The position numbers were made by a program, and so were the translations under genes. The notes under the pieces were generated by a model. That model worked only from the letters and a program-made list of their open reading frames with translations, did no database searches and was not told where the DNA came from. A stretch of 5,002 nt of DNA, taken from the NCBI GenBank assembly GCA_023251855.1, contig JAHEYA010000234.1, positions 1 through 5,002 of the forward strand, written 5' to 3'. Shown one piece after another: positions 1-5,002 of the stretch (positions are counted from its first letter, which is position 1; every line of letters starts with the position of its first letter). The DNA comes from Bacteroidota bacterium. GTDB lineage: Bacteria > Bacteroidota > Bacteroidia > 2-12-FULL-35-15.

Positions 1-293
1 GTTGGAAAAATATAAGGTAAACCGGTAAGCACATGAATTGCCGACTCCATTCTCTCCCAGCTTTTTGCTCCTGCATACGACTCATCGCCTTGCATTATTC
101 CTGCCCATTGACTTGAACTCATGGCCGAAGTTCCACTATCAGTCAGTAAATCAATCATTACCTGTTCGGATTTCAATAAGAATGGATTGTAATGTGCGTT
201 TTTCAAAAACTTTTTTCGCTCTCTATAAGTTGTTACTTTGATTGGCTCAACCATTTTTATTTTGAATGGTTCTATAATTGTTTTAAAACTCAT
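1..293 (-). CDS. Tryptophanase / tyrosine phenol-lyase family beta-eliminating lyase, N-terminal part (runs off left edge)
   Basis: PLP-dependent lyases of this family split L-tryptophan into indole, pyruvate and ammonia, or L-tyrosine into phenol, pyruvate and ammonia, in the cytoplasm. Reading leftwards from the ATG at 293-291 gives 97 codons with no stop before the edge; about 460 residues is usual, so roughly four fifths is missing. Seen: EPFKIK at residues 8-13, the family block IDLLTDSGTSAMS at 47-59, QWAGIMQGDESYAG at 62-75, and the last residues YIFP, just where the family continues into a THQGRG motif. By recalled alignment with Citrobacter tyrosine phenol-lyase, T51, S53 and Y73 match its Thr49, Ser51 and catalytic Tyr71. 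The start lies only four bases after the thioesterase stop, with no Shine-Dalgarno, so the two are probably cotranscribed. The QWAG stretch resembles tyrosine phenol-lyase, but substrate cannot be decided because the specificity residues and the PLP lysine lie outside the window. Family call is strong, substrate is open. Confidence 0.9.
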   Translation of the reverse strand, partial: MSFKTIIEPFKIKMVEPIKVTTYRERKKFLKNAHYNPFLLKSEQVMIDLLTDSGTSAMSSSQWAGIMQGDESYAGAKSWERMESAIHVLTGLPYIFP

Positions 294-297
294 AGCT

Positions 298-762
298 TTA
301 TTTTTTTATCCTGTTTGTTTTTCTTATCAACGCTTTTCTGTGCTGTTCCTTTTCAATTGGGGACAAGGGTTTTAAGGGTATTACCTTGGTTGGTTTTGCC
401 TGATTATCCAATGCAACAAATGTAAAGTAAGCCTCATTGGTTGAAAAGGTTTTCATTTCCGGTAATCGTTTGGCCCAAACCTGTGCATAAATTTCCATTG
501 ATGTGTTAAATGCTCGGGTTATTTTAGCTTTTATCGTTAGTATATCGCCTAATTTGGCGGGTCTTATAAAAGATACTTTATCAATAGAGGCTGTGACCGC
601 AATCTTTCCTGAATGTGTTTGAGCACACACTGCACATGCAATGTCCATGAGTTGAATGATTCTTCCTCCTTGTACAATTCCCATAGGATTTGTATCATTT
701 GGAAAAACAACTTCTGTCATAATTGTTTCGGAGTCCGCTGGAACTTTAACTTTTTTAGACAT
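298..762 (-). CDS. Acyl-CoA thioesterase, single hotdog domain (YciA/BACH type)
   Basis: Predicted to hydrolyse acyl-CoA thioesters to free acid and CoA in the cytoplasm. The 154-residue protein is one hotdog domain. Residues 15-40 hold the family pattern MTEVVFPNDTNPMG followed by GGRIIQLMDIA; D40 falls where YciA and the BACH repeats carry the catalytic aspartate on the long helix, and N22/N25 lie in the preceding loop. VTASIDKVSFIRPAKLGD (56-73) is the typical second strand pair, and the tail after 130 is lysine/arginine rich. I chose the ATG at 762-760: it follows the upstream stop by seven bases and gives the normal family N-terminus (SKKVKVPADSETIMTE). The in-frame ATG at 813 would add 17 poorly conserved-looking residues and overlap the upstream gene by 44 bases. 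No Shine-Dalgarno is visible (AATTAAAA before ATG). Family is firm; chain-length preference cannot be read from sequence. Confidence 0.92.
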   Translation of the reverse strand: MSKKVKVPADSETIMTEVVFPNDTNPMGIVQGGRIIQLMDIACAVCAQTHSGKIAVTASIDKVSFIRPAKLGDILTIKAKITRAFNTSMEIYAQVWAKRLPEMKTFSTNEAYFTFVALDNQAKPTKVIPLKPLSPIEKEQHRKALIRKTNRIKK

Positions 763-769
763 TTTTAAT

Positions 770-1198
770 TTATTTAATTGACCTTTCCCACAAGAGTTTT
801 TTTCCGAACCCAAGTTTGTTGTCAGTCATTTTTATTGAATGAAGCTCCACTCCCCATAACTCTCCGGGCATTGGCAGGGCGAATGGATGCTGGCTGTAAT
901 AATTTCTTTTCGCTTTTTCAAGAAATTCACTGTCCGCAAGCACAATCAACCTTCCTGTAAACTGTATTCCTTTTATAATACCAATCTTGCTTATATCAGG
1001 CAGTATAGTGCCCGCAACCTTATTATTGACCAATGCATTAGTAATATGCATGGTATTTCTATTGGATTTAAATACAAGAAAATAATTGTCGTGCAGAAAA
1101 GCATAAAAGCAATTGGCGCAATAGGGCGTATCATCAATGCTGGTACATAAGGTCAAATTTTTTTGTTCTTTTATAAACAGTTGAATTTTCTGATCCAT
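770..1198 (-). CDS. YhbP-like (UPF0306) PNPO-fold / FMN-binding split-barrel protein
   Basis: A 142-residue protein of the pyridoxamine 5'-phosphate oxidase-like split-barrel superfamily, closest by recall to Escherichia coli YhbP, whose function is unknown. Matching features are the N-terminal helix then LTLCTS (15-20), PYCANCFYAF (25-34) where YhbP has a WCANAFYLF-like stretch, VAGTI (61-65), IKGIQFTGRL (75-84), and the C-terminal signature TDNKLGFGKKLLW (125-137), which is nearly identical to YhbP. The length equals YhbP (about 147). The superfamily often binds FMN or other flavins as a dimer, but I see no residue set that proves flavin binding or PNPO activity here, so it should not be called PdxH. 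ATG at 1198 follows the ferredoxin stop by seven bases, and the next gene starts seven bases after its stop, so it sits inside a tight operon. Ribosome binding sequence is weak (AACTGAA). Confidence 0.85.
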   Translation of the reverse strand: MDQKIQLFIKEQKNLTLCTSIDDTPYCANCFYAFLHDNYFLVFKSNRNTMHITNALVNNKVAGTILPDISKIGIIKGIQFTGRLIVLADSEFLEKAKRNYYSQHPFALPMPGELWGVELHSIKMTDNKLGFGKKLLWERSIK

Positions 1199-1205
1199 TT
1201 CAGTT

Positions 1206-1433
1206 TTATAATTTTATAATTTTTATTATATTCACCGGGCAGTTGGTTGCAGCTTTTACATTTTCCTTGTATTCATCATCTCCAACAATTATCGAAACTA
1301 TTTCTTTTTTTTTATGACCACCTATCAAAACACTTTTCCCGTCTTTTCGTGACATGCTCCATCTCGATGAAAATGCTTCTACGCATGCGTTACATCCAAT
1401 ACATTTTTTTCGTTGTTGTATGATTCGTATCAT
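1206..1433 (-). CDS. Small single-cluster [4Fe-4S] ferredoxin
   Basis: A 75-residue soluble electron carrier. Cluster ligands are visible: CIGCNAC gives C11, C14 and C17, and NCPVNIIKI gives C65 followed by the usual proline. There are no further cysteines, so it can hold only one [4Fe-4S] cluster, unlike clostridial two-cluster ferredoxins. Between C17 and C65 lies a 47-residue stretch with a basic part (RWSMSRKDGKSVLIGG, residues 24-39, then KKKE) and an acidic part (VGDDEYKEN). The third-cysteine neighbourhood (CVEAFSSRW) resembles small ferredoxins encoded in other Bacteroidota, from memory. The gene starts 34 bases after the U32 stop and is followed after seven bases by the YhbP-like gene. 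It has the best Shine-Dalgarno of the window (AAAGG four bases before ATG). Placement directly behind a U32 Fe-S protein suggests, by inference only, that it feeds electrons to that enzyme. Confidence 0.9.
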   Translation of the reverse strand: MIRIIQQRKKCIGCNACVEAFSSRWSMSRKDGKSVLIGGHKKKEIVSIIVGDDEYKENVKAATNCPVNIIKIIKL

Positions 1434-1437
1434 TTTA

Positions 1438-1442
1438 CCTTT
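1438..1442 (-). promoter_or_regulatory. Shine-Dalgarno of the ferredoxin gene
   Basis: On the minus strand the sequence reads GAAAGGTAAAATG, placing AAAGG four bases before the ferredoxin ATG. No other start in the window has a comparable purine core with G's at proper distance: nadB, the thioesterase and the lyase show only A/T-rich leaders. It supports the chosen ferredoxin start and hints that this small protein is translated independently of, and perhaps more strongly than, its neighbours. Confidence 0.5.
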
Positions 1443-1467
1443 CGCATAACCGACCTAAGAATGGTTT

Positions 1468-2709
1468 TCATATTATATTTTTTTCTTCAACTTTATATAA
1501 TTTGTCTGATGGTCGTATTTTTTCTTTTAAAGACATTGTAAAAATATTTCCTTTTTGTACTGACAAAACGGGGCTATTGTCTACTCTCAATTCTTCCACC
1601 TGAACACTTATCACACCAGTTGTAGGACCTGTTATCAATACACTATCTCCTTTAATTAATTGATGTGCTTCCAATTTAAATTCGGCTGCTTTTTTCTTAT
1701 CATAATATTTTAGTCCTTTCCCGATGTATTTTTTCCGAAGTGTAGCCTTTGATCCGTATTCATCGGTCCATTCTCCCATTTTTTTTCCTAAATAATATCC
1801 ACTCCAAAACCCGCGGTTGAAAACCGTTTCAAGTTGTTTCTTCCAGGAAATTATGCTCTCTTTGTTATAGCTCCCTTTAAAGTAAGCATCAATTGCCTCA
1901 CGATAACATTTAGTGGTGGTATATACATAATCGGCAGAACGCCCTCTGCCTTCAATCTTTAAAATATTAACACCTGTTGAAATTATTTTATCCAGAAAAT
2001 CTATTGTACACAAATCTTTTGATGACATGATGTATTCATTGTCAATTTCAAACTCTATCTCTTCCTCTTTGTCTTTTACAATATAACTTCTTCTGCAATT
2101 CTGAATACAAGCGCCTCTGTTAGCCGAAGCAAAATTGGTATGCAGGCTCATATAACATTTCCCTGAAATGGCCATACACAAAGCTCCGTGAGCAAATATT
2201 TCTATTTTCATCAATTCTCCGGAAGGGCCTTTGATGTTCTGTTTTTTTATCTGCTTTACAATAGCTGTAACCTGACTTAAACTCAATTCTCTTGCAAGCA
2301 CTATTGCATCAACATATTCAGAGTAAAACAAAACACTTTCAATATTGCTTATGTTGGCTTGTGTGGATAGATGAACAGGGATTTTAATTTTTTTTGCATA
2401 AACTAATACGGATTGATCGCTGGCAATGATGGCATCAATATGATTGTCTTTTGCACTATTGATAATTCTTTTCATCAAAGAAATATCATGATCGTAAAGT
2501 ATGGTATTTAATGTCAGGTAAGTTTTGATCTTTTTGTTTGCGCACAATTCATGTATTGAAGCTAGATCATCTATGGAAAAATTATTACTCGATCTTGCGC
2601 GCATATTCAATTGCTCTATTCCAAAATAGACAGCATCCGCTCCCCCCTGAATAGCTGCTTGCAACGATTCAAACGAACCCGCAGGAGACATAAGTTCAAC
2701 CCGATTCAT
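1468..2709 (-). CDS. U32 family protein, probable Fe-S dependent RNA hydroxylation enzyme (TrhP/YrrO-like)
   Basis: A 413-residue member of the so-called peptidase U32 family. Characterised relatives are not clearly proteases: TrhP makes 5-hydroxyuridine in tRNA, RlhA hydroxylates a 23S rRNA cytidine, and UbiU/UbiV hydroxylate ubiquinone precursors. Seen: N-terminal barrel start ELMSPAGSFESLQAAIQGGA (5-24), VHLSTQANISN (112-122), LARELSL (138-144), the U32 signature EIFAHGALCMAISGKCYMS (170-188), RGACIQNCRRSY (198-209), MSSKDLC (228-234) and LKIEGRGRSADYV (250-262). C178, C185, C201 or C205, and C234 are spaced like the [4Fe-4S] ligands described for UbiU. A small beta-rich C-terminal domain (about 325-413) gives a length near Bacillus YrrO and somewhat under E. 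coli YegQ (about 453). Start ATG 2709 has only AAAAAAAGAG before it. It opens a tight gene run after an 89-bp gap, with a ferredoxin next. tRNA hydroxylation is the favoured role, but paralogue assignment inside U32 is uncertain. Confidence 0.88.
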   Translation of the reverse strand: MNRVELMSPAGSFESLQAAIQGGADAVYFGIEQLNMRARSSNNFSIDDLASIHELCANKKIKTYLTLNTILYDHDISLMKRIINSAKDNHIDAIIASDQSVLVYAKKIKIPVHLSTQANISNIESVLFYSEYVDAIVLARELSLSQVTAIVKQIKKQNIKGPSGELMKIEIFAHGALCMAISGKCYMSLHTNFASANRGACIQNCRRSYIVKDKEEEIEFEIDNEYIMSSKDLCTIDFLDKIISTGVNILKIEGRGRSADYVYTTTKCYREAIDAYFKGSYNKESIISWKKQLETVFNRGFWSGYYLGKKMGEWTDEYGSKATLRKKYIGKGLKYYDKKKAAEFKLEAHQLIKGDSVLITGPTTGVISVQVEELRVDNSPVLSVQKGNIFTMSLKEKIRPSDKLYKVEEKNII

Positions 2710-2798
2710 CTCTTTTTTTATCCGAAGATGAGGGATATTAATAACAATGAATATGATTAATATCAGGTATTACCAATAAAAATTTTTAGTTAAATAAG
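2710..2798 (-). other. Intergenic gap between nadB and the U32 gene
   Basis: The only sizeable non-coding stretch in the window (89 bp), very AT-rich. It is where a promoter for the five-gene downstream run would be expected. Read on the minus strand it has a TTGG (2776-2773) followed 20 bases later by TATTCATTG (2753-2745), which only loosely recalls the Bacteroidota TTG / TAnnTTTG promoter pair; I do not call it a promoter. A 12-bp AT palindrome TAAAAATTTTTA lies at 2777-2788. No riboswitch-like structure or small reading frame stands out. Confidence 0.5.
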
Positions 2799-4349
2799 TT
2801 AACGAAGATCTTCGTTATAGAACACTCCTTTGTTTTTTTTCCTTTTTAAAGATTGTTGAACAATCAGACAAGCCACATCAATTAAATTTCTAAGTTCAAA
2901 TAATTGTGAGGATTTAACCCCATTTTTATACAATTGTTTGGTTTCCTTATCTATTACTTGTAAACATTTAAAGGCTTTTTGTAGATTTTTTTTTGACCTC
3001 ACTATTCCTGCAAAATTGTTCATTGTTGATTGCAATAACTTTTTATTTTTTTTGATAATTATTTTTTCTTTCGAAGAAATTGGTTTTTCATTATTCCAAT
3101 CAGGAGTGTATTGGTAATAAGAACTGTTTTTTATTTTTTTGTTTGCGTCTTTATAACAACGATCTGCAAAAACAACAGCTTCAAGCAGAGAATTAGAAGC
3201 AAGCCTGTTTGCACCGTGCAAACCTGTGTAAGCACATTCACCACAGGCATATAAATTATCGATGTTTGAATTTCCTTTATTATCTGTAGCTATTCCACCA
3301 CATAAATAATGGGCTGCAGGAGCAACAGGAATCATATCCTTAGAAATATCAATACCAATACTGTTGCATTTTTTTGTAATGGTTGGAAAATGTTTTGTAA
3401 ATTCCTTTTTGCTAATATGTCTGCAATCAAGGTAAACAAAATGGTTTTCAGACTTTTTTATTTCTTTATCTATAGCTCTTGCCACAACATCTCTCGTTGC
3501 TAACTCTTCTCGCGGATCATAATTTATCATAAATCTTTTTCCGTCCGGGGTTCTTAAGTGTGCTCCAAATCCGCGTACTGCTTCTGAAATAAGAAATGAT
3601 GGGCTTACATTTGCTTGATATAAAGCCGTTGGATGAAATTGTACAAATTCCATGTTTTTGATTTCAGCTCCTGCCCTGTAGGCCATTGCAATCCCATCTC
3701 CTGTAGCAATCAAGGGGTTAGTTGTACTTTCATAAACTTGTCCAACACCCCCTGTTGCCAGCAATGTAATTTTAGAAACTACTTTTTCAATTGCATTTGT
3801 TTTCATATTAAGAACATATGCACCACAGCAGGACGTTTTTTTTGAATTTTTTTTAGAAATATGAGTAATTAGATCAAGAGCGAAATGATGAGAAAGTATT
3901 TTAATATTAGGTTGTTTTGCAACTTGTTTTAATAAAGTTTTTTCTATTTCCAACCCGGTAGAATCACCATGATGAATAATTCTGTTGGTACTATGTCCAC
4001 CTTCTTTCCCAAGATGATAAATGTCTTTTTTCTCTTTATCAAATTGTGCACCCCAGCCAATCAATTCACTCAGCCTTTCGGGGCCTTCTTGAATAACAAA
4101 TTTTACTACTTTCTTATTGCACAATCCACCGCCTGCTTTTAAAGTATCTTTTATATGTTGATCAAAAGAATCGTTCTTTGAATCTAAAGTAACAGCAATA
4201 CCTCCTTGGGCATATTTTGTATTGGATTCTTTTTTATCAGCTTTGGTAACAATAATGACTTTGGATGTTGGGAAATGATTGGCGGTTTTTAATGCAAATG
4301 ATAGTCCGGCTATACCTGATCCTACTACTAGAAAGTCAGCTCTCATCAT
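2799..4349 (-). CDS. nadB: L-aspartate oxidase
   Basis: FAD enzyme that oxidises L-aspartate to iminoaspartate, using oxygen or fumarate as acceptor; first step of de novo NAD synthesis. The 516 residues begin with an FAD Rossmann motif (VVGSGIAGLSFAL, 8-20), then TKYAQGGIAVTLD (44-56), KEGGHSTNRIIHHGDSTG (115-132), EFVQFHPTALY (234-244), ATRDVVARAID (284-294), APAAHYLCGGIATD (343-356) and GLHGANRLASNSLLEA (376-391). By recalled alignment E117, H239, R286, H347 and R382 correspond to E. coli Glu121, His244, Arg290, His351 and Arg386. The tail ELRNLIDVACLIVQQSLKRK (485-504) is the usual three-helix C-terminal domain; length is close to E. coli NadB (540). The capping-domain loop around 166-172 (KKNSKK) is encoded by two A8 runs. 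ATG 4349 overlaps the nadA stop as ATGA; a second ATG follows directly (4346), so the first methionine is not certain. No Shine-Dalgarno, suggesting translational coupling to nadA. Confidence 0.98.
   Translation of the reverse strand: MMRADFLVVGSGIAGLSFALKTANHFPTSKVIIVTKADKKESNTKYAQGGIAVTLDSKNDSFDQHIKDTLKAGGGLCNKKVVKFVIQEGPERLSELIGWGAQFDKEKKDIYHLGKEGGHSTNRIIHHGDSTGLEIEKTLLKQVAKQPNIKILSHHFALDLITHISKKNSKKTSCCGAYVLNMKTNAIEKVVSKITLLATGGVGQVYESTTNPLIATGDGIAMAYRAGAEIKNMEFVQFHPTALYQANVSPSFLISEAVRGFGAHLRTPDGKRFMINYDPREELATRDVVARAIDKEIKKSENHFVYLDCRHISKKEFTKHFPTITKKCNSIGIDISKDMIPVAPAAHYLCGGIATDNKGNSNIDNLYACGECAYTGLHGANRLASNSLLEAVVFADRCYKDANKKIKNSSYYQYTPDWNNEKPISSKEKIIIKKNKKLLQSTMNNFAGIVRSKKNLQKAFKCLQVIDKETKQLYKNGVKSSQLFELRNLIDVACLIVQQSLKRKKNKGVFYNEDLR
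2800..2817. repeat. Perfect 18-bp palindrome spanning the nadB stop codon
   Basis: TAACGAAGATCTTCGTTA is its own reverse complement over all 18 bases and has no spacer. It covers the last five sense codons of nadB (N-E-D-L-R) and two bases of the stop. As RNA it could form a six-pair stem with an AGAUCU loop, and as DNA it could be a dimeric protein binding site. It lacks a U-tract immediately downstream on the minus strand (ACTTATTTAACT follows), so a classical intrinsic terminator is not supported. Such a perfect match might also be coincidence of codon choice. Confidence 0.6.
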
Positions 4350-5002
4350 ATCTGAACTGAAATAATATTTTTTTTATTCTTCGAAAGTTCCAGCATTCTT
4401 TGAATAGGAAGGAGGGCTTTTTGGCGAATATCCTCTGGAATAAAGATTTCAGGCGATTCGTTCTTTAAACACAAATACAATTTATTTAAAGTATTTATTT
4501 TCATATACGCACATTCACTGCATGCACAAGTATTATCTGCTTCAACGGGAGCAGGTATCAGAATTTTTGAAGGAGCTTCTTTTTTCATTTGATGAAAGAT
4601 ACCGGCTTCTGTTGCAACAATGTATTCTTTGCTTTTATCATGTTTTACAAAATTTATCATTTCGGTTGTAGAGCCAATGAAATTGGCAACTTTCAAAATA
4701 ATTTCATCCGACTCTGGATGGGCAATTATTTTGGCTGAAGGATAAGCAGTTGCTAATTTTAATAATTTGTCAATTGAAAAAGCTTCATGTACTATACAAA
4801 CCCCATCCCACAAAAGAAGCTCCCTTCCTGTTATTTTAATAAGATATTTTCCGAGATTTTTATCAGGCGCAAAAATGATGGGCTTGTCTTGTGGTATTGA
4901 ATTAATGATATCAACAGCATTCGAAGAAGTACAAATAATGTCACTCAGTGCTTTCACTTTTGCACTACAGTTAATATAAGTAACCACAGAATGGTCAGGA
5001 TG
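4346..5002 (-). CDS. nadA: Quinolinate synthase, C-terminal two thirds (runs off right edge)
   Basis: [4Fe-4S] enzyme that condenses iminoaspartate from NadB with dihydroxyacetone phosphate to quinolinate. The frame is open to base 5002 and gives 218 residues; E. coli NadA has 347, so roughly the first third is outside. The first in-window residues HPDHSVVTYINCSAKVKALS match the family well, so the GTG at 4987 is an internal valine codon, not a start. Other motifs (fragment numbering): ICTSSNAV (23-30), FAPDKNLGKY (44-53), DGVCIVHEAF (66-75), HPESDE (95-100), GSTTEM (110-115), ATEAGIFHQM (130-139) and CACSECAYM (159-167). Two of the three cluster cysteines are here, C69 and C164, equivalent by recall to E. 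coli Cys200 and Cys297; the first (Cys113 equivalent) should lie upstream of the window. The stop TGA overlaps the nadB start (ATGA), a standard coupled pair, and any regulator site would be upstream, out of sight. Confidence 0.97.
   Translation of the reverse strand, partial: HPDHSVVTYINCSAKVKALSDIICTSSNAVDIINSIPQDKPIIFAPDKNLGKYLIKITGRELLLWDGVCIVHEAFSIDKLLKLATAYPSAKIIAHPESDEIILKVANFIGSTTEMINFVKHDKSKEYIVATEAGIFHQMKKEAPSKILIPAPVEADNTCACSECAYMKINTLNKLYLCLKNESPEIFIPEDIRQKALLPIQRMLELSKNKKNIISVQI

Noticed and set aside
38..425. Two plus-strand open frames with hydrophobic, phenylalanine-rich translations
   Set aside because: They lie antisense to the lyase start and the thioesterase, both of which have clear family motifs; the composition is what reverse reading of AT-rich lysine codons gives.
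763..813. Longer thioesterase start at 813
   Set aside because: It would overlap the upstream gene by 44 bases and add 17 residues unlike the family; the ATG at 762 gives the standard length and spacing.
770..1198. Calling the split-barrel protein pyridoxamine phosphate oxidase (PdxH)
   Set aside because: It is much shorter than PdxH (about 215 residues) and matches YhbP at the C-terminus instead.
1468..2709. Annotation of the U32 protein as a collagenase-type protease
   Set aside because: The family name is historical; the cysteine pattern and characterised relatives point to Fe-S dependent hydroxylation of RNA or small molecules.
2745..2776. Bacteroidota-type promoter (TTGG, 20 bases, TATTCATTG) before the U32 gene
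   Set aside because: The position is plausible but the second box fits TAnnTTTG poorly, and such matches are common by chance in AT-rich sequence.
2778..2817. Intrinsic terminator after nadB made of the 18-bp palindrome
   Set aside because: The stem is short and AT-rich, and no U-run follows it directly on the transcribed strand; the U5 in the next palindrome is too far away.
3309..3845. Plus-strand cysteine- and asparagine-rich small frames opposite nadB
   Set aside because: They are shadows of strongly conserved nadB coding sequence, have no recognisable motif and no upstream ribosome site.
4985..4987. GTG as the nadA start codon
   Set aside because: The frame stays open upstream to base 5002 and encodes family-like residues (HPDHSV), so this is an internal valine of a gene cut by the window.

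Overview
The window looks like a piece of a Bacteroidota chromosome. It is AT-rich (about one third G+C by eye), packed, and coded entirely on the minus strand. Most genes lack a clear Shine-Dalgarno sequence, as is usual in that phylum. The assignment is an inference from gene style and content; there is no rRNA or other taxonomic marker here. Seven genes are visible, and the ones at the two ends run off the window.

In transcription order (right to left) the first block is nadA (3' two thirds, 5002-4346) and nadB (4349-2799), which overlap by four bases. NadB oxidises L-aspartate to iminoaspartate, and NadA condenses that with dihydroxyacetone phosphate to quinolinate, the precursor of NAD. 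nadC is not in the window. The nadB stop codon lies in a perfect 18-bp palindrome, followed by the only sizeable non-coding gap in the window, 97 bp-class at most (89 bp, 2710-2798).

The second block has five genes with gaps of 4-34 bases, so it is probably one transcript. It holds a U32-family protein (relatives hydroxylate tRNA or rRNA), a small single-cluster [4Fe-4S] ferredoxin, a YhbP-like flavin-reductase/PNPO-fold protein, a hotdog-fold acyl-CoA thioesterase, and the N-terminal 97 residues of a PLP-dependent beta-eliminating lyase of the tryptophanase/tyrosine phenol-lyase family. That last reading frame is open to the left edge with no stop in the window and is easily missed.

The NAD genes are ordinary. 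The less familiar part is the second block. A predicted Fe-S RNA-hydroxylation enzyme sits directly before a ferredoxin that could supply its electrons. An aromatic amino acid lyase and a PNPO-fold protein lie in the same run of genes. I see no mobile element, CRISPR array, tRNA, rRNA or convincing riboswitch. Nothing here proves a new system; the U32-ferredoxin pair is the best candidate for follow-up.
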